Of a DNA stretch of 64,000 nt, positions 43,561-54,508 are shown piece by piece (the stretch's first letter is position 1; every line of letters starts with the position of its first letter). The DNA comes from Xanthostigma xanthostigma. Taxonomy: Eukaryota > Arthropoda > Insecta > Raphidioptera > Raphidiidae. The stretch is taken from the NCBI GenBank assembly GCA_963575645.1, contig OY754467.1, positions 6,076,001 to 6,140,000 of the forward strand, in the 5' to 3' direction. A model generated the notes under the pieces. It made no database searches. It was not told where the DNA came from and worked only from the letters and a program-made list of their open reading frames with translations. The position numbers and the translations under genes are program-made.

Positions 43561-44534
43561 TGCATGTTGTTAACAGCCTTTTTTTTAATATTTTACTAAA
43601 CTCGAAAAAAAATTGCAGTTATTTCCTATAAAATAGAAAAAGGATAATTTATAAATGCTGGAGGCATAAGGTAAACCATGCATTTTTGAAATCAGTTTTA
43701 AACTGCTGGACCGATTTAAAAAAAAAAATCATTATAATATGGTACCAACAGGGAAACATTCTGAACAAAACGGTGTCAAATTTTTTTAAATCTGTTAACC
43801 CATCGAGAAGTTATGGCTGAATAAACATAAAAATTTTATAATCCATCTTTCAGATAGTATAAAGGCCTTACCTCTGAACGTTTTCAGAAACAAAATTAAA
43901 AATTTGCTGCAGAATATGTTAAAATGAATTCTTTGTATTCTTTTTGACGTTTTTATACCAATATGGTCTCTAAATATATCTATTTATCTATCTATACCTG
44001 ACGAATTGATAGGTAATCTCTTTTTTAAGTCGCTTAAAAAGTGTATTAAATGTAACACTGCCAAGTTTTATTAGCATCACTGTATCTTCTTTTAGTTTTG
44101 TATGTTATAATTATTCATAGTGCTTTACGTAATAACCTGACATTGCTAATTCGAAAGATTGCATTGATTAGTCTACGACTGCAAGTTGAAAGTATACTAT
44201 TGATAGATTGTCGTGAAATTTTGTGCAATTGTTTACTTATATAAAACAAGTGCGAGTGCCAAGTGCGGTGAAGATTTTCCTGTACGCCTTTGTGAAGTTT
44301 CACCCCTATCCTGCCAATGTATAAAACAAACAGTGAACAGACACCAGACGCTGGTGTCAAGAGATAGATAGTAATGATGATGACCAAACTGATGACGCAT
44401 CTCATTACAGACACTGCAGGATTTTGTTGTTGCAGTCACCAAATCAACTCAAGTAGTAAGTGTCCATCCCATATTTTATTATAGTATTGTATACTGTACA
44501 CCGAGCGGTACATATTTTTTTTATAAATATAAGT
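43561..44534. other. No recognisable gene
   Basis: Contains short TCTA runs (43385-43405 just upstream, and 43985-44000). The 99-codon minus-strand frame at 44115-44414 has no recognisable domain. Confidence 0.35.
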
Positions 44535-44907
44535 AACTAGCGATCCCACCCGGTTTCACCCGGGTGCAAAAAAACGAATGGGGAAGGAAGGGACGCACAT
44601 TCATCTTAGTTTACCGAGATGAATGTTGTGTCCAAACTTCATAATGATCGGAATTACCGTTCAAAAGTTTTTGTCGTTAAAAAGCAGTATTTATACTTTA
44701 AATAATAAATTTCTTTTAATATAATAAATATTTAATTGAAAACACTGTAGGAAAATTATTTTTATATAGGTACCTATAGTTGTAACAGTTTTCAAATGAG
44801 CTATTAATTAGATTAATTTAATTTTAATTAGTCGTTATAAAATTTTAAAAAATTGAAATGTACGCCTTATAATAGAAAGCAATGTAGAAAATAAAAAAAA
44901 ATTGGTT

Positions 44908-45510
44908 GTCTGTAAAGTCGGTTTACGGACGATAGTTTTACGTGATAACGCATTCCGTAATACATAACCTAAATTCTACATATAATAATTATAATAATTC
45001 GAATCTATGATATTGCATCTTTCGCTTCAAATTTAGGTTAATTTTATTTATTTAAATTACTCACCATATAATATTTCTTAATAAATAATAAATAATATAT
45101 TCTTCCGTATTTATTTTAAGTCTCAAAGATTAGCTGTCATAATATTTATAAAACAATTGTTTCGCTGTTTATAATATAAAATTCCAAAACTTACTTACAA
45201 TATTTAAGTATTTTCATACGTCAAAAAATTGATTTTTATAATGATAAAATTTGTAAGAAAACGATTTTTTCGACAGATGAGACCTAGCTAAAACGATTTT
45301 TTGCCCCCCAAAATCCGTTTTCAGTAAATTTCATCCAAATCGTTAGGGCCGTTTTCGAGAAAAGCACGCACAGGGTCAGGCGGAACGTTACGCGTTACGC
45401 GTTACGAACGTTACGCGTTAGGAACGTTACACTTTTTCGTGCATGCAGCCGGTGTTTTATCAATTTATAAGATTGGTGATTCATCAATTTATAAGACGTT
45501 ATCACGTCAA
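44908..45510 (+). mobile_element. Dispersed repeat with ACGTGATAACG inverted ends, copy 2
   Basis: Starts GGTTGTCTGTAAAGTCGG and ends CGTTATCACGTCAAAA, like 13166-13425 but with a longer interior. The interior holds a small tandem of GTTACGCGTTACG (45388-45430). Confidence 0.75.
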
Positions 45511-45525
45511 AAAATAAAAATATAT

Positions 45526-45598
45526 TCGCCGACGTGGGGCTTGAACCCAAGACCCTGGCATTAAGAGTCTTGCGCTCTACCGACTGAGCTACCCGGGC
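45526..45598 (-). pseudogene. tRNA-Lys(CTT)-like segment inside repeat S4
   Basis: GCCCGGGTAGCTCAGTCGGT, loop CTCTTAA and TTGGGTTCAAGCCCCACG match tRNA-Lys box A and box B. The anticodon stem CAAGA/TGCCA and the distal acceptor GTCGGCG do not pair, so it is not a functional tRNA. Confidence 0.75.
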
Positions 45599-46032
45599 TT
45601 GTGAACGTGACGCGCTAATATTGCAATATTTAGTAAGGCATTTCACCTGATAATATTTGTCGGACGGACTAATTTTGAGATACATTTAGCAATATTTTTC
45701 ATTGATGTTCCGCTCCAATTGGTCGTAGAGTGATATTATATAGCTTATAGCCTTCCTCGAAAAATGGGCTATCCAACAAAAAAAAATTTCAATTCGAACC
45801 AGTAGTTTCTGAGATTAGCGCGTTCAACCAAACAACCAAACTCTTCAGCTTTATATATTATAGTATATAGATTTAGCAAGATTTAGCTTAAACTTTTGCA
45901 CTCTATGATCACGGAGCATAACGGGAGAGAAGGCGAATGTCCGCTGCCTGCAAAGCGAAGAGTACGGTACAAAAATCGAAATGTTTGATTGAAAAAGTGC
46001 CCCATGTAGGTACCATATGAATCCGAAACTTA

Positions 46033-46495
46033 TCTAGTAATAGCGGTCCCGCCAGGTTTCACCCGACTGCAAAAGAACGAATGGAGAAGGGAGGGACATG
46101 GTACGCACATTCATCTTAGTTTACCGAGATGAATGTTGTGTCCAAATTTCATGATGATCGGAGTTACCGTTCAATAGTTTTTGTCGATAAAAAGCAGTAC
46201 TTATACTTTTTTTAGTAATAAATTTCTTGGAAGATTAAAGGATGAATCCTGGTGGCATAGGATCGATGAACTAAGCAAATACTGAAGGTTTTTTTATTGC
46301 ATTTTATTGTCTGACGTTTCGGCAAACTTTATGCCATCTTCGGAGACTCAATGCTGATTCAGACAATAAAATGCAATAAAAAACCTTCAGTATTTGCTTA
46401 GTTCATCGATCCTATGCCACCATCATCATCACTCTAAATTATTAGTGTTATTTTTCACAATCAATAAATTTCTTTTAATTTACTTTAAAATAGAT
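46033..46495 (-). mobile_element. ACTAGCGGTCCC dispersed repeat, copy S5 (fragment)
   Basis: AGCGGTCCCGCCAGGTTTC, TTCATCTTAGTTTACCGAG, ATGATCGGAGTTACCGTTC, then interrupted by the foldback at 46233-46455 and resumed at AATAAATTTCTTTTAATT. Confidence 0.6.
46233..46455. repeat. Foldback element inserted in S5, copy 1 of its family
   Basis: The arms share GTGGCATAGGATCGATGAAC, then TAAGCAAATACTGAAGG and TTGCATTTTATTGTCTG. AATAAATTTCTT lies at both borders (about 46220-46232 and 46459-46472), a likely target duplication of about 12 bp. The minus strand carries a hammerhead-like CCGAAGATGGCA...TGCCGAAACGTC (46315-46343). Confidence 0.75.
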
Positions 46496-46670
46496 AAAAT
46501 TTATTAACTCAAAATACAATTTTTTGTACATAAAAAGACAACAGAAACTTTAAAAAAGCGTTCCAGATGACCTGCTGTTTAGAAGTTGTATAAGAGAAAA
46601 AAAATCAATTAAATATAATAAAACATAATATTTGTTTTCAAATTTAAATTGGGAAAAGTCAAATATTTTA

Positions 46671-46717
46671 CAGTGGGAAACTAGCGGGATGTGCACTTTT
46701 GGTTTTGCCAACTATTT
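46671..46717. repeat. 46-bp end sequence, inverted partner at 51211-51258
   Basis: TTACAGTGGGAAACTAGCGG, then GATGTGCACTTTTGGTTTTG and CCAACTATT. An inverted, slightly different copy lies 4.5 kb away, each abutting a TA. It could mark the two ends of one large, heavily invaded element, or two solo insertions. Confidence 0.6.
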
Positions 46718-47313
46718 TATTTTCCTTCCATCCTGTGTTTTAATCATCTGTTCAAACTTGGTAGAAAAGTTCAGACACCTTTCCAAAACGTGATTGTATT
46801 TTGAGTGAAATTAACTGACGAAAGAATGATCCAGTTTCTCCATATTTGTCTACACTGATATGATTACAATTCAACATCGATTTTCTGGAGTAATTTGTAC
46901 AGATACTCGAAAAAGCGTATTCCCATAAGATCATTGCGACGACAGATTAATCCCGGTTCATTTGGAGTCGTTCACCGCACTGCTCAATCCCGACGTTCCC
47001 ATGTAACCAGAGGTACGCAGTACATTATTGTTCCCATTCCCATAGCATGTTGCTTACACGATCCGGGAGCCAATTCCCATGGGACACAAGACATAGCGTA
47101 TCCCGAGTAGGGATGGATCGCCTTTGCCCATTACCTGCTAATTTACGATTAGTATTTCGTGATCAAAACAAAATTTTAGAAGGATGTTTGATATGCAAAC
47201 ATGAAGAGCTCTATTGTTTTTGAGATAGAAATAGAAGAGATATATGCTATAACGTTGTTTTTTTAATTAATAATAGTATGCTTGTCATAACGGTTTATTA
47301 TTATCTATTTTTG
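46718..47313. other. No confident gene
   Basis: A less AT-rich stretch at 46935-47110 (CGACGACAGATTAATCCCGG, GATCCGGGAGCC) has a 71-codon frame I do not recognise. Confidence 0.3.
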
Positions 47314-47460
47314 AAGGAGATTTGTTTGGTTGAGGAACAAGTTACCAGAGTATCGCTTGTGGCCAATGTTTCGAAAAATATATTTTCATCATCAGGACCA
47401 CAAGCAATACTCTGGTGAAGCTTATTTCAAACTTGTTCCTCAACCAAATAATTCTCCTTC
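47314..47460. repeat. Foldback hairpin with a hammerhead-like core
   Basis: Arms TTTGGTTGAGGAACAAGTTA, then CCAGAGTATCGCTTGTGGCC, pair with the right side, which has a 14-nt insertion (TGAAGCTTATTTCA). On the minus strand the centre reads GCTTGTGGTC-CTGATGA-T, stem GAAAA/TTTTC, GAAACATT, GGCCACAAGC (47355-47405), a 10-bp stem I with one G-T pair. Confidence 0.85.
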
Positions 47461-47900
47461 AATACATATTTTTGGAACAAAACGTCTACTAACAATTATC
47501 TATTTTTATAAGAAATTTTGTAATTTTTTTTCTGAACTTTAGTTTCAGAAATACCTATTTTGAAAATAAAAAATGTACTTTTGTTCTGTAGATAGGTGGT
47601 GGTTGACAAGCATATGCTTTGATTAATTTTTACATGACGTGATAACATATTATATAGATAACCATGAAAACAAATATCATAATATTTAATACCTACTAGC
47701 CGTTACCCGCGTCATCGCACACGTTAACAATATTATAATATGTCAAATATCAATATTTTTGAAGTTGGAATGGTTCCGTCGCCCAATTGGCTGGAATTTT
47801 TTAATTGAATAGAGCCCTTCTGTCAAATTTACAACTCATCAAAAACCGCGTAACTTCAAGTTTGCGCAAGTCGGGGTATTAATTATGGTAATAATTATGA

Positions 47901-48133
47901 GATTAAAGGATGAATCCTGGTGGCATAGGATCAATGCAACTAAGCAAATACTGACGGTTTTTTTATTGCATTTTATTGTCTGACGTTTCGGCAAACTTTA
48001 TGCCATCTTCAGACAATAAAATGCAATAAAAAAACCTTCAGTATTTGCTTAGTTCATCGATCCTATGCCACCAGGATTCATCCTTTAATCTTACAACATT
48101 TAAACAGGATCATCATCACTCTAAATTATTAGA
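47901..48133. repeat. Foldback element, copy 2 of the GTGGCATAGGATC family
   Basis: Same arms as 46233-46455, plus GATTAAAGGATGAATCCTGG at both ends. The inner part is shortened so that the CTGAAGATGGCA...TGCCGAAACGTC motif (minus strand, 47981-48012) directly joins the arm. Confidence 0.85.
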
Positions 48134-48150
48134 GTTATTTTTCACAATTA

Positions 48151-48599
48151 GGCTTTTGAAAAAAAAATAATTATCGATTTTTTTATTGTACATATTTTAA
48201 AACTTTATTATAAATAATATTGATAATCGATGCGAAAAACTTTCAAAAAACTTTTTTTAAATTAATTATAAGCAATTTAAAATTGATAAAATATTGAAAA
48301 AAATCACGTGACTGCAAACGCACTAAAATTGTTTTTGACAGTTGTGACGTCATAATGGTAAAATGTATATACGCAGTATACTATCAATGGCTTCTACATA
48401 TGTATTGACTAAAACATTATGACGTCACATTATGTTCGGGAAATGTCGGCGCGTTCTCGGAACTGGATACAAAAATTTATTTTTAATTTGATATAACTTT
48501 TGAATTATAACGAAAATAAAAAAAAGAAAAATAGTTTTGTTATAAAACTTATATACGATCTTTCCATTTATGACAAAAAAAAACTTCGTTCAAAAGCCC
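48151..48599. mobile_element. Possible miniature with GGCTTTTGAA inverted ends
   Basis: GGCTTTTGAA at 48151 and TTCAAAAGCCC ending at 48599 are inverted, flanked by AATTA-type sequence. The larger direct repeat AATTATGAGA (47893-47902 and 48600-48609) encloses both this and the neighbouring foldback, suggesting one composite insertion. Confidence 0.45.
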
Positions 48600-48985
48600 A
48601 ATTATGAGAATGTTTTCTAATCCCTACAATATTAAATAAAAACATGATGTTTGACGTATTATCTTCGGTTCTAAACAGCGTGTTGTAGCTCTTGTACTGG
48701 GATCTCTGCAATGCTGTACAATATTAATATAAGCGGTTGGTGGCGACACGATGGCGTTCTGAATCTGAGTCCTGGGAGCACAGACGGTTGCCAGAGCGCA
48801 TGTGTTATTATTAGTAGGTGTTAAAGTTTAATGGTTTGCTATTAGTCGGCTCACTCCTGTCCCTTGTCTCAAGATCCAACACAGACAATCAATCTGTGCA
48901 ACTGTCGTCAATGTCGAAGGGCAACGCACTTGCTACAAACATGGCGTTTCGCTAAAAAAGCGACATTTTCCAATAACAATTATAT
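48600..48985. other. No recognisable feature
   Basis: Unassigned spacer. Confidence 0.35.
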
Positions 48986-49165
48986 AATAGATAATGATGA
49001 GTATTTGGAAAGAATTCCGTGGCATAAGGATCGAAAATGAAGCAATACTACTAATAAGTATTGCTTCATTTTCGATCCTTATGCCACGGAATTCGTTCCA
49101 AATACTCATCATTAACTCCAATGGATCACAGTTACTCTATTTATTGAATAGAGTCAATCTTCATA
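48986..49165. repeat. Short foldback related to 35874-36563
   Basis: Arms (about 48993-49050 and 49057-49112) carry ATGATGAGTATTTGGAAAG, AATTCCGTGGCATAAGGATC and GAAAATGAAGCAATACT. These are the same outer arm sequences as the long foldback, but the hammerhead-like centre is deleted. The adjoining CCAATGGATCACAGTTACTC to AGAGTCAATCTTCA is also shared. Confidence 0.88.
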
Positions 49166-49174
49166 ATAGATAAT

Positions 49175-49655
49175 AATAATAATAATGACATATTTCGTTA
49201 CAATTGACAATAAGTGTAACATGTCATTTACAATATTGTTTACACTATAAAATCATTTAGTTTGCAAAATTCTTTGTTTAGGTACCAGTTCATTCCATAG
49301 AATTTCCTTGAAACTAGGCAGGGACTCAATGTTCTTTATTTTAGTTGGAAGAGTGTTATATAATTTTAAACAGTTGTAAAGTGCAACTCCCTCAAAGGAA
49401 GTTAAGGAATGAGCTGCCCTATAGTATTTAGATTATGGTTCAATTTGTAATTCTCAAAAACTGACGGATTTTTCCTGACAAACATAAGACATTCGTAAAT
49501 GCACACACAGGGAAGCGTCATAGGACAATGTCTCCTAAATACCCCTCTGCATGAATCTCGTGCTCTCAAACCGGATAATGTCCTTACGACATATTTTTGC
49601 AATTTAAAAATTATGTCAGTATTTGCAGCTCTCCAAAAAATGATGAATATTGGGA
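49175..49655 (-). pseudogene. Non-LTR retrotransposon ORF2 C-terminus (CR1/jockey-like) with 3' tail
   Basis: On the minus strand the frame reads FKLQKYVVRTLSGLRARDSC, then RGVFRRHCPMTLPCVCIYEC and LMFVRK. After a frameshift near 49400 it continues EGVALYNCLKLYNTLPTKIK, then NIESLPSFKEILWNELVPKQ to a stop at about 49254-49256. 'LQKRVVR..C....F....LPS.YI.E' and 'G..LYN.LP..IK.I.S...FK..L' are the typical ends of CR1/jockey-type ORF2. A short AT-rich tail ends in an ATT-type microsatellite (near 49170-49185), as for these retroelements. Confidence 0.8.
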
Positions 49656-50085
49656 CTAGCGGTCCGTCCAGGTTCACCCGGATGCGATAGATATAATTCT
49701 GCAAAATGATTTCGTTTGCGGCCCGGCGTCTGAATAGCTTTGAACAAATTCTACCAGATTTGCTTCTGAACTAATAGCTTTGAGCAAATTCTACCAGATT
49801 TGCTTCTGAACTAATAGCTTTGAGCGAATTCTATCAGATGTCGCCAATTGGTGCTAAACCGTTTTTTGTCTGTTTCTGAACTAATAGCTTTGAGTAAATT
49901 CTATCAGATGTCGTTAAATGTTACTAAAAGAGTTTTTTTTTGCGAAAACAGCGTAATTTTGTACAAAATATTTAATAAAAATTATCCTATAGCGTAAGTT
50001 GCACCCAGCAAGACACATTTACAAAATTTCATTAATGTCGGTTCAGTGGTTTGGGAGATTAGCGCGGCCACGAGAATTTTATATA
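49654..50085 (+). repeat. ACTAGCGGTCCG retroelement-tail-like repeat with 50-bp tandem units
   Basis: It starts ACTAGCGGTCCGTCCAGG. It then has four degenerate units of AATAGCTTTGAGCAAATTCT, then ACCAGATTTGCTTCTGAACT (49730-49915), and ends near GGTTCAGTGGTTTGGGAGAT, TAGCGCGGCCACGAG. It shares its first block with 43413-43560. Confidence 0.7.
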
Positions 50086-50610
50086 CAGGATGTCCCACGA
50101 CATGACTGCCATAGCCTGGGACTGTGTTGCTGGGGTGATTTCAAGTCAAAAATGTCTAATGAACATATACCAGGAACGCTATCCTAACTGAGCTAGAAGC
50201 ATTTGAAATTTTAGATAAGGAGTAGTAGAAATTCCCTACTAATTTAAAAACCATTTAAAAAGAAATCGCTTTATTGAATTAGTTGCTCAAAATGTCCACC
50301 CAGTTGCTGTATACATAATCTAGCTCTTCTTAAAATTGAAGTGGTAAGTATAGCTCTGCGAAGAGTCTTATGATCAGCACGAATAAATACTAATGGTGAT
50401 TCACAGCCACCTGGTCTTTTTAATAATAACAAAACCAACAGCCGTAACCTAATACCTGCATTATTTAGTGGGCTTACTTATTTAAAATTTCAAATGCTTG
50501 TAGCTCAGTTAGGATAGCGTTCCGGGTATATGTTCATTAGACATTTTTGACTTGAAATCACCCCAGCAACACAGTCCCAGGCTATGGCCGTCATGTCGTG
50601 GGACACCCTG
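50086..50610 (-). mobile_element. TA-flanked element with CAGGATGT/CAGGGTGT ends, copy M2
   Basis: Long inverted ends (CAGGATGTCCCACGACATGA and onward about 90 bp) are flanked by TA (50084-50085, 50611-50612). Its interior is inverted relative to 26636-27125. It is inserted at the extreme end of the retroelement tail at 49654. Confidence 0.88.
50271..50409 (-). pseudogene. C-terminal remnant of a DDE transposase (copy in M2)
   Basis: On the minus strand IRADHKTLRRAILTTSILRR, then ARLCIQQLGGHFEQLIQ, ends at a TAA. It carries a small in-frame-length insertion relative to the M1 copy. Same truncated remnant, so it is not independently functional. Confidence 0.65.
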
Positions 50611-51210
50611 TATATAGATACTATTCAGGAAATAAAATTAACATTTTTTATTTCAATTAAAATTTGTACTTTTAATGCGATCTTTGATCCCACAATACTG
50701 AATCACTGTACAAATTTATATAAAATGAACGTTTTTAAGCAAGTATTTGTCGATGCCTTATTTTTAATGTGCGTGTTTACTTTTCAATTATTTTTACGTG
50801 AAAGACAACAGCGAAGGGGCTTACGCTCTCACGCTTTCCCCCTTCAATGTGCACCTATAATAAAACAGCCCCTGTTCGTTTCTTGTCATCGCGCGGTGCG
50901 GTATTATATGTTTATGACGTCAGACTGAGGGGGCGATAAACATAGGTCATTCAGTATGCAGGTAATTATGATAATATCAGTCACCCCGACGCTAAAATGT
51001 AGACTTAGAAGTTCCCATGGAATAAAATAAAACGGTGGTACCTATATTAGAGACTTTATAATATTTAGTTGTTTTGTTTTGCTCTAATCAGTCAATTTTT
51101 TATATAACAAAAAGTCGATATCTAAAGGTGGCATTTCACATGGCTATTCGTGTTTGTTGTATTTGGCAAAATATATGACGTTCAAGACAAACATGCAAAT
51201 AGAGGCAAAT
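50611..51210. other. No confident gene
   Basis: The 114-codon frame at 50584-50928 begins inside the M2 end and has no recognisable domain. Confidence 0.35.
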
Positions 51211-51258
51211 AGTTGGCAAAACCAAAAGTGCACATCCCGCAAGTTTTCCACTGTATGA
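51211..51258. repeat. Inverted partner of the 46-bp end at 46671
   Basis: AATAGTTGGCAAAACCAAAA, then GTGCACATCCCGC and TTTTCCACTGTA. Confidence 0.6.
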
Positions 51259-51459
51259 TAAAAAAATAACAATTAAAAAATATTTTTAATAAATTTAAAA
51301 AGATTTAAAAATTTAAAGAAATAAATAATTAAAAATTGAAAAAATATTTTTTTTAAGTTTGCAAAAATAAAAAAAATTAAGAACTATACATAATATAATA
51401 TATAATTAATATCAAGTGGAATAAAATAAAACAAAATAAAAAGAAAAAAGTCAATGATA

Positions 51460-51529
51460 CCGTAAGGAATCGAACCCAGGACCTTGCCCTTGGGAATCCA
51501 ACGGCATAACCATTACGCCACGGCTGCCT
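51460..51529 (-). pseudogene. tRNA-like sequence with intact box A and box B
   Basis: The minus strand reads GGCAGCCGTGGCGTAATGGT (box A TGGCGTAATGG) and CCTGGGTTCGATTCC (perfect box B). The T-stem (CTGGG/CCTTA) and the acceptor do not pair well, and an A/T tail follows, so it looks like a SINE head or pseudogene rather than a working tRNA gene. Confidence 0.6.
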
Positions 51530-51784
51530 AATAGGGCAGTGGTGTTATCACGGTATACAAGTGTAGCACTTGTTTTATGGATTACACTATATTTTCATAG
51601 CAATTATTATATTGTTTTTAAACTATATTAGCTGTCAAAAATAATAAAAAATAAAACTGTTTATAAAAATTAAACTACTGAACACATTTTAGTGAATTTA
51701 AATAGGGTTCTGGTCTGATAGTAAACAAAGTGAATAAAATATAACCCAAAGCAATCCGACCAAAATTGCGATCTGTAGAGTCGT

Positions 51785-51828
51785 GACGTACGTACATACG
51801 TACGTACATACGTACGTACATACGTACA
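51785..51828. repeat. GTAC/ATAC tetranucleotide microsatellite
   Basis: Alternating ACGTACGTACATACGTACGT units, internally palindromic. Confidence 0.92.
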
Positions 51829-51829
51829 G

Positions 51830-53334
51830 ACCAACCGACAACTGCTGTTTGTGATTTTCAATTACAATTTTAATAGTATTTATGAACTCAAATTGATTTA
51901 AAAATGGTTCTATTTTATAGATTAGAATCTCCTCTTTTCAAAAAGCTTCAATTTGAATGGATTTCGTGTGAAATTAACTTAAATATAACTTCTTATATGA
52001 ACGAAAGTCAGCTCTGACGCACAAAGCGATAATAAAGCACATACCGCTAGTTTAGCGGTATGTGCAATAGCAGTCAAATAGCAAACACACAAACATTTGG
52101 CAGCAGAACGCAAGGTTCAAAATTCCAGGAATTTTAGCACTTTTTCATTGTCCCAATTAATTTTCAATAGTAATTGTTCCAGTTCTCGCTCACAGCACAG
52201 ACACAAAAATACTGCACGTCCGTTCAGGCTCACGGCGCGTGCGCTTCTGAGTATGGCCATTGTGTGGACGATTTATTTGCGTATTTGCCTATTTGACTCT
52301 GATGTGCCTCGAAAAACCGACTAGCGCACGGTAACGCGTATTTAGTATTGGCCTTATTTGTCAAATAGGCAAATAAGGCCAACATTTTGTCAAATAGACT
52401 GTCCACACTTGGTAATTGTTTGCCAAATACACAAATACAAATAGCCATGTCAAGTGCCGGCATTACAAAATAGTTATACTATGAAACTTACCAGCTTGGC
52501 CGCTTCTTAACCACAACAACTGTTGTCGTTTCCATAGCAACCCTATTACATTTTAGCTAATAGTCGCGAACAGCTGTCAATCGTGTTTTTACGTATAACC
52601 TCAAAGCTGCTTGCTTGGAGTTTATGTGTTTTTATGTAATTAATAATTAATTAATGTATTTAATAAGCGTACTTACGACTGAACTATGAAGAAAATAGTA
52701 TACACCACACTGGCCGAAAGTTTGATATTCTTGCACTGCGCGTCCGATATCCTCGGCGGCAATTGTGGTGTAATATATTATTTTTTTGTTTTCTCTAAAT
52801 GTCTCAAAACCTATGGGTTCTTGCGAAAATACAAAATTAAACTACGTAAAATTTCCTACTAAAAGAGCTGAACCATATCCAAATGCTTGTTGCAGAAGAA
52901 ATTTTAGCAAAATTGTACATTTTGATTAGCATTTGTAATCGACCTGCTGATCATTTCAATCATTAAATTTAAAACATGTGACACGCATACGAATATTTAG
53001 TAGTAGTTATTTGCTGGAGGGATCTAAGTAAACCCGACGGTGCGGACAATATTGCTATTGTTGTCAACCAGTCTTCAAAAAACCCTGCTTACTTAACAAT
53101 CATTCATCTTTAGTCTCATCGTGACCACAACTATTGGGCTTTTATTAGTGCACCAGTGGCTTATGTTGACGGCCATCGCACAATGTGAATTGTACCGTGA
53201 TGTTAAGGTTATGTTTACGTTATGGTTCATTCTTGAACAATTCTGACAATTGCTTTTATAATTGAACCACATAACTAAGTAGTTATTTGATTAAGCTCCG
53301 AACGCAAGTATTCGGTTCATTTGTTCTTCAGGCA
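51830..53334. other. Unassigned spacer with a perfect hairpin
   Basis: GGCCTTATTTGTCAAATAGG with CAAATAAGGCC (52350-52380) folds into a hairpin. Degenerate CAAATA/TATTTG motifs recur around 52260-52445 and at 51165-51215. No gene recognised. Confidence 0.4.
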
Positions 53335-53868
53335 GCTATTCCTCCGAATAAATAGCGATAATTCAATTTACCAATCATAATTACTGCAGGTATTCTGCCT
53401 TAGTTCGATGGTATAAATATTTATTCGCCTGATAAAATAATAATGGCCGCCACATAGATCATACTACCTAACCTATAAGCGTGGAGTATTATATATACAG
53501 TTTGCTCTTGTGAATTTATTTATGTGTTGTTTATTAACTGTTTGTGAAGTGTATAGTTGTAAAACATTAAAGTTAGTGGAAGTTTTGTGTGCAATTGGCT
53601 TAGGATAAAACATTAGTTTTTTGTGAAACTTTTTTGACGTTTACACTAACGCCATTGGTCGGATTTTTGTGTAAACGTCAAAACATTCAACAAAAAGAGC
53701 GAGGAGTTTAGTTCAATGTATATTTATTCTTTAACTAACTCTTCTACCGGATGTTTTGCTCGGTAAATTGAAAGTATATTTTATTCTAACGAATAAATTT
53801 GCTCTAAGATTAATAACTTCTATCCTTAATAGTGTTCGGTGGATATGGGCATATATCTAGTTATTATG
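53335..53868 (-). repeat. Dispersed repeat R, copy 2 (empty site)
   Basis: Inverse copy of 17885-18706 without the TTAA element: the single TTAA at 53826-53829 marks the unoccupied site. GACGTTTACAC and GTGTAAACGTC form a perfect 11-bp inverted pair at 53636-53679. Confidence 0.82.
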
Positions 53869-53980
53869 TGAGAATAATATTATTATTTAATTTTTTCTGT
53901 AACGAAGAATTATTTCAAACGCCTTAAGAAGTTTTACATAAAAAAAATGTGTAATGCAATGATTTAATAATGAAAATTCA

Positions 53981-54508
53981 TCATTATATATATTAATACG
54001 CTAAGGTTAAGATGTTTGACTCCCTTTTTAGAAAAAAACCTCACAATTTATTATTGCTTTTGTTTTTGTAAATTAATTAACTAACAGCAACGCTGAACAA
54101 CGTCTGCCATCTGACGGCTTTAATTTTGAAACAACGTCAACACTTCGATCTGTCATCTGACCTTCATATTGTAATACAACAGACACAATACTGCATACTG
54201 CCATCTGACGGCTTTAATTTTGAAACAACGAGCAACGCTGAATAACGTCACAGCAATGCTGCATGATGCCATCTGACGACTTAGCTCAACGCTTTTGCTA
54301 CTTGCGCCTCTATATGACAATTTTAGTAAAATATTTCTTCGATCTGTCATCTGAGCCTCATATTGTAATACAACAAAAAGAAGAACGTTAAAGCAGTGTG
54401 CAAAATTAGAAACGAATTGAATACCTGCAATCATATTTAAAAAATAATTTTGTAAAGTGATAATTATTATACTTATTTAGTGCGAATAATTCGCACAGGT
54501 CACACTAG
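53981..54508 (+). mobile_element. Non-autonomous Helitron-like element, copy 5
   Basis: TCATTATATATATTAATACG start after A (53980), CACACTAG end before T (54509), perfect 3' hairpin. About 70 bp near the 5' end is deleted (TTTCTCCACATAAATT to GACATCGACAAC). Confidence 0.92.

Larger units (their letters stand above)
44535..45870 (-). mobile_element. ACTAGCGGTCCC dispersed repeat, copy S4, with a nested repeat
   Basis: It runs from ACTAGCGATCCCACCCGG through ATCGGAATTACCGTTC and AGAAAGCAATGTAG. It is interrupted at 44908-45510, then continues with the tRNA-like segment, CGGACGGACTAATTTTGAG and AGCCTTCCTCGAAAAATGG, and ends CTTCAGCTTTATATATTA near 45865. Confidence 0.75.

Noticed and set aside
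45526-45598. Functional tRNA-Lys(CTT) gene
   Set aside because: Box A, box B and anticodon loop are good, but the anticodon stem and acceptor do not pair and the same segment recurs inside a dispersed repeat.
51460-51529. Functional tRNA gene with perfect box B
   Set aside because: The T-stem and acceptor stem fail to pair and an A/T-rich tail follows directly.
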